Part shown: positions 1-8,699 of the stretch, in pieces
Numbering within the stretch: the first letter of the stretch is position 1
How the letters are laid out: each line of letters opens with the position of its first letter
Source of the DNA: Acidomonas methanolica
Lineage (GTDB): Bacteria; Pseudomonadota; Alphaproteobacteria; Acetobacterales; Acetobacteraceae
Length of the DNA stretch: 64,000 bases
Assembly: GCF_004346035.1 (NCBI RefSeq)
Contig: NZ_SLZN01000016.1
Span: 1 to 64,000, forward strand
Reading direction: 5' to 3'
Made by a program: the position numbers and the translations under genes
The notes under the pieces: generated by a model
Databases searched by the model: none
Seen by the model: the letters and a program-made list of their open reading frames with translations, nothing else
Told to the model about the DNA's origin: nothing

Positions 1-90
1 CCAAAGCCAGCCCCCTTCCCGGCTCTCATCTTGAATCAGATCACGCCGCCAAGGGGAATCCCTAACGATTCAGTTCGTGCAGAAAACGCT

Positions 91-1299
91 CTAGCCCTTC
101 CGTTTGACCAGCGACGCCTTTTTGGGATCATAAACGTATCCGGTTATCGTCCCATCCTTAATTTTTTCCACAGCATCATCAATGACAAACATAGGAACGA
201 GGAACCATTCGCGAGGAATGACAGGGTTCCCGAACCTGTCCTCGATCTGGATGTCCAGCCGTGCCGGATCGAAAATGCGATGGATGATGCTCTCAAGTTT
301 CGTCCGGCTGATATTGAACAGATTGTAAGTCGCTACGACCTCCACGTCCGCCAACAAAAATGTCGGATCGAGTTCTGCGTTGGCTATCCGTTTTGCAACG
401 TCTCCGCCTGTTACGCCAATCTTGTGGACAAGGTCTCTATTGGCCGCGACAATGGGATTGTCGGATTCACTTCTCAGAACGTAAATGGTTCCGCTTGCAA
501 GATCGTCTTCGTCGTTGTCTCCGGCGAATAATGGCCCGGCACTGGGTTCGGACACTCGGCGGCTGGCTTCATCTTTATAAAGCGCACGCTGTAGGGAACG
601 AAGCAGGATGTTGCTTTCGGTTCCATTGGAATAAATGACGCGGAGACGGGCATCACTCTCACCATTGGGCGCTCTGAAGGTCTCACCAATCTCGGCAACA
701 TATGCTGTCTGACCACCCAGGATAAAAAATTCTCCCGGTCTGATGTCAGTTTTCAGGAGGCCGGCTTCTTTCCGGATAGGGCGCGTAATGCGCGTCCCGA
801 TCTCGATGTCCTTCTGGACTGCGTTGAATATCGGCTTGAAAGTGTCGAACTCCTCACAGCGCTCCCGGTTGGCGATTTCCTCGGCTGCCCGCTTTTCTGC
901 TGTGGAGCGGACGTGGCGCAGTTCAGTGATTGAATTCTGCTCGATGCCGTCCACGCCGAGCATGGAAAGCAGTTCATCGTCGCTGATGTTTTCATCGATC
1001 TCTTCAATGACAACAGCATTGGAGAGAATACCCTGATGATCCATAGGCAGAAGCAATGCCATGCAATCGGGTTGCGAGCGAAGCCGATCGAGGCGGACTG
1101 CGTATAGACGCTCGAAAATGTCGTGATCTTCCCCATGGCGGGGAGAGCGTCCGTGTTTGTCCACAAACCGCTGGATTTCCTCAAAACCAGCTATAATGCG
1201 CTCTTCTTTTGGAGTTCGGGAGGCTTCTTTCTTTGTCTCGACTTCAACGCCCAGCGCTGACAGGAGCGCATCATCCTCGTCGGTAAAACCTTTAGCCAC
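91..1299 (-). CDS. GIY-YIG nuclease-domain protein (T5orf172-like), third gene of R-M-like operon
   Basis: The 402-residue protein carries a GIY-YIG-type fold in its C-terminal third: TIYVL (271-275) replaces GIY, HKIGVT (292-297) replaces YIG, followed by a conserved Arg near 304 and a Glu near 336 in KLESIIH. This spacing fits the T5orf172/MUG113 branch of GIY-YIG nucleases. The N-terminal two thirds are acidic and helical with no domain I recognise. Its start overlaps the end of the upstream helicase gene by 8 bp, so the two are translationally linked. By position it is probably the cleavage subunit of a three-gene restriction-like system; nuclease activity is inferred from the motif only. 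The arrangement resembles B. subtilis yeeC behind yeeA and yeeB. Confidence 0.8.
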   Translation of the reverse strand: MAKGFTDEDDALLSALGVEVETKKEASRTPKEERIIAGFEEIQRFVDKHGRSPRHGEDHDIFERLYAVRLDRLRSQPDCMALLLPMDHQGILSNAVVIEEIDENISDDELLSMLGVDGIEQNSITELRHVRSTAEKRAAEEIANRERCEEFDTFKPIFNAVQKDIEIGTRITRPIRKEAGLLKTDIRPGEFFILGGQTAYVAEIGETFRAPNGESDARLRVIYSNGTESNILLRSLQRALYKDEASRRVSEPSAGPLFAGDNDEDDLASGTIYVLRSESDNPIVAANRDLVHKIGVTGGDVAKRIANAELDPTFLLADVEVVATYNLFNISRTKLESIIHRIFDPARLDIQIEDRFGNPVIPREWFLVPMFVIDDAVEKIKDGTITGYVYDPKKASLVKRKG

Positions 1300-3346
1300 G
1301 AGCCGCCTCCGCCTTCATGCGGGCAAGGAACGCGACGCCCTCGGCCATGCTTTTCTCCCAGGGGTCGGTCGATGTTATGGAGGGGAGCCGGCCACGTTCC
1401 TGCATGAACTTTAGCGCTCGTTTAGATAAAACACGCGCTTCTTCCAATGTCATCGTCGCACGTTTGGCACCGATTACGGCCGCAACCTGCTTCAGACTCT
1501 CTTCGCTCATTGCTTTAGCCAGGATGGAATAAGCCTCACCAAACGGATTGATACGATCAATCAGATCAATGTCCAGTTCTCGCACGTCCATTGCGAATTT
1601 ACGCACGCCATCGATCAGGGCCGTGTTGGCTCCTGGTTCTCCATCGCCACTCGTCGCAATATGAGCCGCCTGTTGTGTCAGGTTCAGAGCCGCTATGGCG
1701 TGCTGTCGAACGGCCTCCTGGTCTTCCTCATCCAGTTCGGGATATTTGTCTTTGATGATTTTACCCATGCGGGAGATCGTCAATTCCTCCGGAATGAGTT
1801 CTTTGTCGAAAAGCCCACGTTCAAGAGCGGTCTTGTCTTGCACGAAGGCCGTGATGACTTCGTTCAGGTCTTCCTGGCAGATTCGGGTTGCCTCTTCGCT
1901 CTTAGGTTCTGACAGCCCCTTGATCTCGATCTGGAACTTTCCTTTCTCTTCGTTGAACCCGACATTGCATTTGTCCTGTTGATAGCCGTCGTCTCCATAA
2001 TCGAAGCCGTCAGTCGGTTCGTTGGTTGACGCTTTCGATCTGAATTCGAAGCGGGGGGCGAGAACCTGTTCCATCAGCAAACTTGCTGCAATGGCTTTGA
2101 GGGTGTCGTTGACGGCCTCGGTTACGGCCTCTTCCGACGCATCTGGCTCAGCGATCAGGTTGGTAAAGCGAGCGCGGGTTTTCCCAGGCGCATCGCGGGT
2201 AGCACGCCCTATGATCTGGATAATCTCGGTCAGGCTGGATCGATAGCCAACGGTGAGCGCATGTTCGCACCAAATCCAGTCAAAACCCTCCTTGGCCATG
2301 CCCAGGGCAATGATGATGTCCACATGGTCGCGGTTGTTCTTCTGGGTTGGGTCTTTCAGTGCGGTGGATACACGGTCACGCTTGTTCTTGTCATCGTCCA
2401 CCAGATCAGCGATCCGCAACGTCCGGCCGTCTTCCGTTTTTACCAACTGAAAGCCGGTGACAGGGTCGGCTCCTTGCCAATCGCCAAGTTCCTCAATGAT
2501 GTGCTCCACTTCCCTCATCTTGTCCCTCGTGCTTTCGCGCGAATTGACGCTCGGGATGTGAATGATGGTTTTTTGCTTTGGGTCGAGAACTTTCAGGATG
2601 TCGTCGGCGTAAGACCCGGAATAGAAGAAATAGCCGATGTCGAGATGCTTGAGGTATCGATAGCCGTTTAACTGCTCGTAATAGGTATAGGTTACGGTAT
2701 CAAACCTGGCCTCGTCCTGTGGAGACAAGACATCGACCGCGTCGCCCCGAAAATATGAGCCGGTCATGGCGACGATATGCACTTTGTCACGGGCAATGAA
2801 CGCGCCGAGGTGATGACCCAGTTTGTTGTCTGAATCTGACGAGACGTGATGGAATTCATCGACGGCAATCAGACGATCATCGAAAGCCTCAACGCCGAAC
2901 CTGTCCACAGCGAAGCGGAAGGTGGCGTGCGTGCAGACCAGCACCTTATCGTCACTCTTCAGGAACGCTTCGACCGAATTGACCTTGCCCCCATTATCAC
3001 CGCCGGCTGCGTCACACAGGTTTCTTCTGGGTTCTACGTGCCAGTCTGACCAGAAACCGAACTGGGTCAGAGGCTCGTCATGGAAACTTGCGCCAATGCT
3101 TCTTTCAGGCACGACGATAATGGCCTGCCTCAGTCCCTGATTTGCCAGCTTATCGAGGGCGATAAACATAAGCGCCCGGCTTTTGCCCGAAGCTGGAGGA
3201 GACTTGATGAGAAGATACTGTTCGCCGCGCTTTTCATAGGCGCGTTCCTGCATGGGTCGCATCCCCATGGCATTAGCCTTGGTTGAACTCCCATTGGCCG
3301 CGTAAGAGACAGAGACAGAAGGGACGGATTGAGTTTTAATATTCAT
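1292..3346 (-). CDS. DEAD/DEAH-type (SF2) helicase of R-M-like operon
   Basis: A 684-residue superfamily 2 helicase. Visible motifs are Walker A PPASGKS near residue 50, a DExH box DEFH near 162, and motif VI QIIGRATR near 375, the pattern of restriction-type and Hachiman/YeeB-like translocases. The C-terminal half is helical and rich in charged residues, without a nuclease motif I can see. The start codon overlaps the methyltransferase stop (ATGA), and its own end overlaps the GIY-YIG gene, so all three form one tightly coupled leftward operon. It probably translocates on DNA and passes it to the GIY-YIG protein. Confidence 0.85.
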   Translation of the reverse strand: MNIKTQSVPSVSVSYAANGSSTKANAMGMRPMQERAYEKRGEQYLLIKSPPASGKSRALMFIALDKLANQGLRQAIIVVPERSIGASFHDEPLTQFGFWSDWHVEPRRNLCDAAGGDNGGKVNSVEAFLKSDDKVLVCTHATFRFAVDRFGVEAFDDRLIAVDEFHHVSSDSDNKLGHHLGAFIARDKVHIVAMTGSYFRGDAVDVLSPQDEARFDTVTYTYYEQLNGYRYLKHLDIGYFFYSGSYADDILKVLDPKQKTIIHIPSVNSRESTRDKMREVEHIIEELGDWQGADPVTGFQLVKTEDGRTLRIADLVDDDKNKRDRVSTALKDPTQKNNRDHVDIIIALGMAKEGFDWIWCEHALTVGYRSSLTEIIQIIGRATRDAPGKTRARFTNLIAEPDASEEAVTEAVNDTLKAIAASLLMEQVLAPRFEFRSKASTNEPTDGFDYGDDGYQQDKCNVGFNEEKGKFQIEIKGLSEPKSEEATRICQEDLNEVITAFVQDKTALERGLFDKELIPEELTISRMGKIIKDKYPELDEEDQEAVRQHAIAALNLTQQAAHIATSGDGEPGANTALIDGVRKFAMDVRELDIDLIDRINPFGEAYSILAKAMSEESLKQVAAVIGAKRATMTLEEARVLSKRALKFMQERGRLPSITSTDPWEKSMAEGVAFLARMKAEAARG

Positions 3347-6090
3347 CAGGCTTTTACCTTCTTCTTCGATCCGGTTCCGGCGGTCATTTTGGTATAGAGA
3401 TCGAACAGCTTTTCCAGTCGCTCCGTATCATTGCGAAAACGTCGGCCAATGTAGATGCGCTCCAGCACTTCGTCATTACGGTCGTGCGCCTCCCTCAAAT
3501 CGGCGGGCATTTTTTCGGGGTCATACAGTTCCGCAATGGTGGCGGGGAAATGCGCCTCGCGTGCCAACAGGATGTCTTCAGCACAACGTGTCAGGTCGGC
3601 TTTCATCTTGTCGGTCAAAGTGGGAAGTGGGAATGTATTATACACTACGGTATTGCCGTAACGGATGCCATTCCCTAGTCGTCCAGCGATGGTCTCCGCC
3701 CATACCCTATGCATAGTTGATACAACCAATGAAAACTCAATCAAACATTTTCCGTATATTGTAAATGCCGCATGATTGGAGACATAACCTGATTTCTTCA
3801 AGTCAGCGGGAACATAGTCAAAGCCATTACCAATTGTGTTGCCGACTTGTATGAAATCCTGTTCTTCATATGTCGAATAACAAAACGCATATGGTCGGCG
3901 TGCAGCCTTTCGGGCGTCCCTCCCTGCGCCTTCTCTGTATGATCGGCATTTATCAACTATTCTACGTATCTCCGGGATTGCTGTTGCCTCCGGAGCATCT
4001 GCGTCAGATACCCACAGGCACCAGCGTGAGTTTCCAGAAATAAGCTCTTGAGTGCCGCCGTATTTTTTTATGAATTTGGCAGCATGCGGATTATTTTCTA
4101 ATACAGATTTGATACTTTCTTCGTCGAGAATCAGGCGTTTGCCATCGACCGGATTGCTACCCATCTTCATCGGGCTAATGTTAGAGATCGGTTTATCTCG
4201 CGGCTCACAAACTACCTTCGGTCCTGAGATGAGGTAGGGAGCTATACTTTGACACTCTTGCGCTTGTTCATCATAAAATAAAAGTTTTGTTTTGTTTTCT
4301 TCTGCCTCCAACCCTATGATAGTACAATAAACTCCGGCATTGTTCGCTGCGGAATTTGCCCATCTAAATGGTCGATAAGCAAAGGCGATTGACGCTTGCG
4401 AAAATATCTTTGGCCAAAGTAGTGAAACTTGCTCGCCTTGACATATAGAACTGGTCGATACCAATGCCATCCGACATTTTTCTTGTCCGACAAGAGAAAG
4501 TCCCTTCACAATGAATGCACATACGTAATCTAATAATTGCGCATTACCTAATCCTACAGCGTCCATATCCTCGGCTTGCGCGGAGCTTTTCTTCTTTGCT
4601 CCAAGGTAAGGTGGGTTACCGCAAATATAGGTCTCTCCTCCTTCATTATCGAAGTCGATCTGCGGCTGATCGAGGGGGGTATGGAACAGGTCTTCGGCAC
4701 GGTGCTTCACGCCCGTTCCGGTCGGCGGGCAGATGCTTAACCAATCCAAGCGAAGAGCGTTACCGCAGGTAATCCAGTTTTCTTTATTCAAAGGCAGAAA
4801 ATCAGCCAACGCCAGCTTCTGACCGCGATACAGCACATCGCATTGGAATTCTGCGATAATGAGCGCAAGACGCGCAATCTCGGCCGGGAAGTCACGCAGT
4901 TCTATCCCACGAAAATTGGTCAGAGGAATCTCTGATGGACGATCGGCTTCCCCGCGACGACTGTTGATCTCAGCCTCGATTGCCCGCATTTCCTTATAAG
5001 CGATGACAAGGAAATTTCCGCTGCCACAGGCCGGGTCGAACACCCTGATCCTCGCCATACGTTTGCGTAGATTCAGAAGCATCCGGGCGTTGCTGTCAGC
5101 CTCATTTAGCCGTGCCCGCAGATCATCCAAAAAGAGAGGATTCAGCACCTTGAGGATGTTGGGAACGCTCGTATAGTGCATCCCAAGAGCGCCACGTTCC
5201 TCATCATCTGCCACGGCCTGGATCATAGACCCGAAGATGTCCGGGTTGATTTTTGTCCAGTCGAGGGCACCGATATGGATAAGATAGGAGCGGGCGATCT
5301 TACTGAAATGCGGCACTTCAGGGCTGCCCGAAAATAGACCGCCATTAACGTATGGGAACCTGTCGGCGTAACGAGCAATGCCTGCTTTCTTTCGCTCTGC
5401 CGTAGGGGTGTTCATTGCACGGAACAGTTCGCCAATCACTTCGTGGGTGTTAGACGAATCTCGCTCGGTCATTGTATCGACCGTGTTTGTGAAAGAGTGA
5501 CCTTCCTGGAAAATATCCGTGTCTTCGGCAAAGAAGCAGAAGATAAGCCGGGCCATGAAATGGTTCATGTCATGGCGGCGGTCAGCGGTTCCCCAGTCGG
5601 GATTGTCCTTTAGCAATTCGACATACAGGCGATTCAGCTTGCTGGTCGCGCGAATATCGAACGAACTTTCGCGGATTTGTTTGACCGTCGTGATGCCGGC
5701 TAAGGGCAGGAACGCGCCGAAATGATTCGGGAAGTCCGCATAGGCACAGGCGACGGTCTCGCCTGTATCCAATTCCTCCGCCTCGAAGGTCTCACCATCC
5801 GTCGCCAGGATGAACTTGGCCTTGGCCTTAGACGTGGCTGGGCTGTCCCGGAGGGCGGTCAAAGTCCGCGTCACCTCACCGGGCGGGCAGGTCGCAAGAT
5901 GGATGTTGTTCCGCTGGAGAACGGCGCCAGGGATGTCAGAGGCATTAGTCGAGCCTTTGGTGGCCCGGAGACGCTTGATGGTGGTGTCTTTGTTGCCGAA
6001 GGCCAGGAGGAAAAGGTAGGGGAATTCTTCCGCATCAAAGGGTTGCTCCGCCAGCGCGGATACTGCTTCTTCAATTTCTACGGCGTTCAT
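3346..6090 (-). CDS. Class I SAM-dependent DNA methyltransferase (YeeA/MmeI-like)
   Basis: A 914-residue N6-adenine-type DNA methyltransferase. Motif I is DPACGSGNF near residue 350 and motif IV is NPPY near 492. The long C-terminal region (from about residue 600) is where related proteins carry a target-recognition domain; it is clearly more AT-rich in DNA than the rest (about 3.7-4.5 kb), as expected for a swapped specificity domain. The N-terminal 300 residues are helical, as in MmeI-like and YeeA-like enzymes, and no PD-(D/E)xK motif was noted. It leads the leftward operon with the helicase and GIY-YIG genes, so modification and restriction functions appear split over separate subunits. 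Confidence 0.88.
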   Translation of the reverse strand: MNAVEIEEAVSALAEQPFDAEEFPYLFLLAFGNKDTTIKRLRATKGSTNASDIPGAVLQRNNIHLATCPPGEVTRTLTALRDSPATSKAKAKFILATDGETFEAEELDTGETVACAYADFPNHFGAFLPLAGITTVKQIRESSFDIRATSKLNRLYVELLKDNPDWGTADRRHDMNHFMARLIFCFFAEDTDIFQEGHSFTNTVDTMTERDSSNTHEVIGELFRAMNTPTAERKKAGIARYADRFPYVNGGLFSGSPEVPHFSKIARSYLIHIGALDWTKINPDIFGSMIQAVADDEERGALGMHYTSVPNILKVLNPLFLDDLRARLNEADSNARMLLNLRKRMARIRVFDPACGSGNFLVIAYKEMRAIEAEINSRRGEADRPSEIPLTNFRGIELRDFPAEIARLALIIAEFQCDVLYRGQKLALADFLPLNKENWITCGNALRLDWLSICPPTGTGVKHRAEDLFHTPLDQPQIDFDNEGGETYICGNPPYLGAKKKSSAQAEDMDAVGLGNAQLLDYVCAFIVKGLSLVGQEKCRMALVSTSSICQGEQVSLLWPKIFSQASIAFAYRPFRWANSAANNAGVYCTIIGLEAEENKTKLLFYDEQAQECQSIAPYLISGPKVVCEPRDKPISNISPMKMGSNPVDGKRLILDEESIKSVLENNPHAAKFIKKYGGTQELISGNSRWCLWVSDADAPEATAIPEIRRIVDKCRSYREGAGRDARKAARRPYAFCYSTYEEQDFIQVGNTIGNGFDYVPADLKKSGYVSNHAAFTIYGKCLIEFSLVVSTMHRVWAETIAGRLGNGIRYGNTVVYNTFPLPTLTDKMKADLTRCAEDILLAREAHFPATIAELYDPEKMPADLREAHDRNDEVLERIYIGRRFRNDTERLEKLFDLYTKMTAGTGSKKKVKA

Positions 6091-6281
6091 CGCCTACCTA
6101 ACCCCGTTCCTATCTCGACATTCACACATAGTCCGCTGATCTTATATCTGTTTAGAACAAGAGGCTATGGGACGTAATCGTGTTCTGGGTTGCGGTCTGG
6201 CAGACTATTCCCGTCGGCGAGTCAATATGTTTACGTAATAATAAAGCATAACGATTTTAAGGCAGAGAGGTTATCAGCACA

Positions 6282-6848
6282 ATGTCATTCAATGACGAAC
6301 AGAAGGAGAGATTTTTGGATGCGGCTAATCCACACCAATGGTATCGCACATCTAATAATCTACATTCGCAGGCATTAATTCTTTGGGATAACAGAGGGCG
6401 GGGTCATACGACCTTAATGAAAGACGGCCAGCCACTCAGGGTTTGGGATGATGCGAATAAAGGCACCTTTCTTCTGTCTGCTTTCGCGATGGAAAATATG
6501 CTGAAAGCATTTTGTATTTACGAAGACCCTTCTCTTGTTTCCGGTGGGCGCATAGACAACAAAATAGCTACTCATAAACTTTGGAGATTAGCTGAGAGAA
6601 CCTCTCTTATTCCGTACAAATCCCGAGATAAATGGGTGTTCGACATACTTTCAAGCGGAAATGAAAGTTGGGCACGATACCCTTGCGGTCGTTGTGCAAA
6701 CGATATTGAATTTGAACGACAATTCACCATGCGTTTGTGGAAAAGATATTGTTCTATGATTCTGGTGTATAGAACTAAAATGGAGAAATTACTTATTAAA
6801 GGGTGGACAGGCCCCTATGGATTCTATGGGAAATGGACTTTCACCTAG
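6282..6848 (+). CDS. Hypothetical protein, HEPN-like
   Basis: A 188-residue protein on markedly AT-rich DNA, divergent from the restriction operon. I do not recognise the family. The segment around residues 65-105 (ENMLKA, then a stretch leading to ATHKLWRLAE) resembles the two-helix core of HEPN proteins, in which an E-x-x-LK helix precedes a conserved H-x-L. No secretion signal or membrane segment is seen. Base composition unlike its neighbours suggests separate acquisition. Location beside a restriction-like operon would suit a defence accessory, but function is unknown. Confidence 0.55.
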   Translation: MSFNDEQKERFLDAANPHQWYRTSNNLHSQALILWDNRGRGHTTLMKDGQPLRVWDDANKGTFLLSAFAMENMLKAFCIYEDPSLVSGGRIDNKIATHKLWRLAERTSLIPYKSRDKWVFDILSSGNESWARYPCGRCANDIEFERQFTMRLWKRYCSMILVYRTKMEKLLIKGWTGPYGFYGKWTFT

Positions 6849-6908
6849 ACTATAAAAGGGGGTCAGAGGCCGCCTTCTGTATTTGTCCGGGGATGGTGCG
6901 TGAGCCTT

Positions 6909-7005
6909 GTAACCGCCCGCGAGGCGGAGCCTCGCTCTGCACCCCACTCCGTCCCGAGGCCCCCCCAGCTTGCGTCGGAACACTTCTGATTCCCGCAACC
7001 AACCC
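6909..7005. repeat. Left copy of a ~95-bp direct repeat
   Basis: This stretch matches 13765-13858 in the same orientation. Shared blocks include GTAACCGC, GCGAGGCGGAGCC, CACTCCGT, GAGGCCCCC and ACACTTC in the same order with small differences in spacing. The two copies bracket the BRO, primase and small-gene block (7.1-13.3 kb). Confidence 0.65.
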
Positions 7006-7111
7006 CAGGAAGCCCCGCAACCCCGCCGATCCTCGATCCACAGGGGGGCGCGTTTTATGAATTATGCGCCGAGATCAGCTACATACTAATGCTTGAGCAA
7101 ATCGCTCAGGC

Positions 7112-7137
7112 GCCCCGACCGTGTGACCGGCCGGGGC
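7112..7137. promoter_or_regulatory. Inverted repeat before the BRO gene
   Basis: GCCCCGACCG and CGGCCGGGGC form ten-base arms with one mismatch around a six-base loop, ending 9 bp before the BRO-family start. There is no following T run, so it is more likely a leader hairpin or operator than a terminator. Confidence 0.4.
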
Positions 7138-7146
7138 TAACTTGCA

Positions 7147-8208
7147 ATGATGGGACACATCAAAATGCAAGCCAGCTTCTCCTTTACCACGCCTTCATCG
7201 GCGTCCGCACCTTCCGCGAACGCTCCCATCTCAGCGCGTCCCTTCGAGGGCGTAGCTGTTCGCATCGTCATGATCAACGACGCGCCCTGGTGGGTTCTCG
7301 TTGACGTGTGCCGCGTGCTGGACATCCGCAATCCTTCCGATGCGGCCGCCCGCCTCGACAGCGACGAAAAAATGACCCTCGGCAATACCGAGGGTGCGGA
7401 AATCCGCCGTTTTTTCGGCCCCGGCGCCGCACCGACGCTGGTCAATGAGTCTGGGGTCTATAGTCTGACGATCACCAGCCGCAAGCCGGAGGCCAAGCGA
7501 TTCAAGAAATGGATCACGTCCGAAGTGCTGCCGAGCATCCGGCGCACCGGCTCATACCACGCCCATCCGGCTCCGGAACCGACGCCCGCCCCAGCCTTGC
7601 CTCCGATGCTGGCCCAGCAGGCTCTGGCTGTTATCGGAGGTCTCCAGACCCTTCTCGCCGAGCAACAGGCGCTGGCCCAAGAGCACCGGGAGACGATCCA
7701 TCATCAGAGCGCTATGCTCAACGCCAGTATGCCCAAAGCGTCCGTCTATGACCGTATCGCCTCCGCCGACGGCAGCATGTGTATCTCGGACGCCGCGAAA
7801 ATCCTGGGTGTCGGCCCGCGAACGCTCTTCAAGTGGATGGACGCTCACAACTGGATATTCAAGCGCGGGCGCGAATGGCTCGGGCGTGAAGAAAAATCCG
7901 AAAACGGAGCCGGCTACCTGACGCATATCGTCACCACAATCCTTCACCCCGACGGACGAGAAATCACACGGAAGCAAGCCAGGGTGACGGCGAAGGGCCT
8001 GACGCGCCTCGGCCGGCTGGTGCCTGGCGCACAGACGAAAGGCATGCCGATTCCGGCCCCGACCAAGGGCGTTGTCCAGCACGGGGGCTTCCTGCGCGGC
8101 AACCGGAGAAGCCAGGAACCGGCTGAAATCGGGCCGGACGAAATGGATGCGGCCGGACGCGGGTCGCTGTCATGGGATGAATACCAGCAGCAGAGGTCGA
8201 TTCACTGA
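7147..8208 (+). CDS. BRO-N / KilAC phage antirepressor-like protein
   Basis: A 353-residue protein with an N-terminal BRO domain (about residues 33-135, including the typical WWVLVDVCRVL and a KKWITSEVLPSIRRTG end) and a C-terminal KilAC/ANT domain (about 200-300, including AKILGVGPRTLFKWM and a segment ending KGLTRLGRLV). Such proteins are DNA-binding antirepressors of temperate phages and satellites. A Pro/Ala-rich linker joins the two. The first two codons are both ATG and no strong ribosome-binding site precedes them; ATG at 7165 is an alternative start. It is the only rightward gene in the left replication module, as expected for a lytic-switch gene facing the opposite way. Confidence 0.88.
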   Translation: MMGHIKMQASFSFTTPSSASAPSANAPISARPFEGVAVRIVMINDAPWWVLVDVCRVLDIRNPSDAAARLDSDEKMTLGNTEGAEIRRFFGPGAAPTLVNESGVYSLTITSRKPEAKRFKKWITSEVLPSIRRTGSYHAHPAPEPTPAPALPPMLAQQALAVIGGLQTLLAEQQALAQEHRETIHHQSAMLNASMPKASVYDRIASADGSMCISDAAKILGVGPRTLFKWMDAHNWIFKRGREWLGREEKSENGAGYLTHIVTTILHPDGREITRKQARVTAKGLTRLGRLVPGAQTKGMPIPAPTKGVVQHGGFLRGNRRSQEPAEIGPDEMDAAGRGSLSWDEYQQQRSIH

Positions 8209-8222
8209 TCTGCCCTCGTCGC

Positions 8223-8699
8223 TCACGAAAGAAGCCCCCGGATCGCCTCCTGGGGCGGTTTCTGGCCGGCAGCAGCATCCAGTTTATCGAACCTCGCCGC
8301 CGCCTTCCCCAACGCCGTAACCGGTTTCGACGCTGGCGCGGTGGCGCTCGCTTTCGGGCGCACCGGAGGCGGTTTAGCAGCCGAAGCGCGGTTGACCGGA
8401 GCCAGCTTTTTGGGCGGAAGGGGCGGTGGTTTCGGAGGCGCTGGGGGTGGAGGTTCAGGTTTGAATGGCTCTTCTTTGATCGGCCCGGTCGGTTCGGGAA
8501 TCGTGAACGCACAGCCTGGAAGCGACGCTTTTTTGGACTCCTCCTTCATCTCCTCGGTCGGTTCGCAAGGGTCGCTTCCGGCCTTGCTGCCGCCCTCGGC
8601 TGGGGATGCTTTCGCTGATGCCGCCATCCCTGTGCTTACGGTTTGAGCGATACCCGCCATCGCGGCCAGCGACGACACAATCTTTGAGATTAACGACAT
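8223..8699 (-). CDS. Hypothetical proline-rich protein
   Basis: A 158-residue low-complexity protein: an Ala/Ser-rich N-terminus, a central proline-rich tract (about residues 78-115) and a short helical tail. It begins inside the end of the upstream primase-like gene (10-bp overlap), indicating co-transcription. No family recognised. The tail motif ALGKAAARFDKLD is echoed in the primase C-terminus (ALGRAAAEFDRRD), so the two proteins share a short C-terminal module, possibly for a common partner. Confidence 0.55.
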   Translation of the reverse strand: MSLISKIVSSLAAMAGIAQTVSTGMAASAKASPAEGGSKAGSDPCEPTEEMKEESKKASLPGCAFTIPEPTGPIKEEPFKPEPPPPAPPKPPPLPPKKLAPVNRASAAKPPPVRPKASATAPASKPVTALGKAAARFDKLDAAAGQKPPQEAIRGLLS

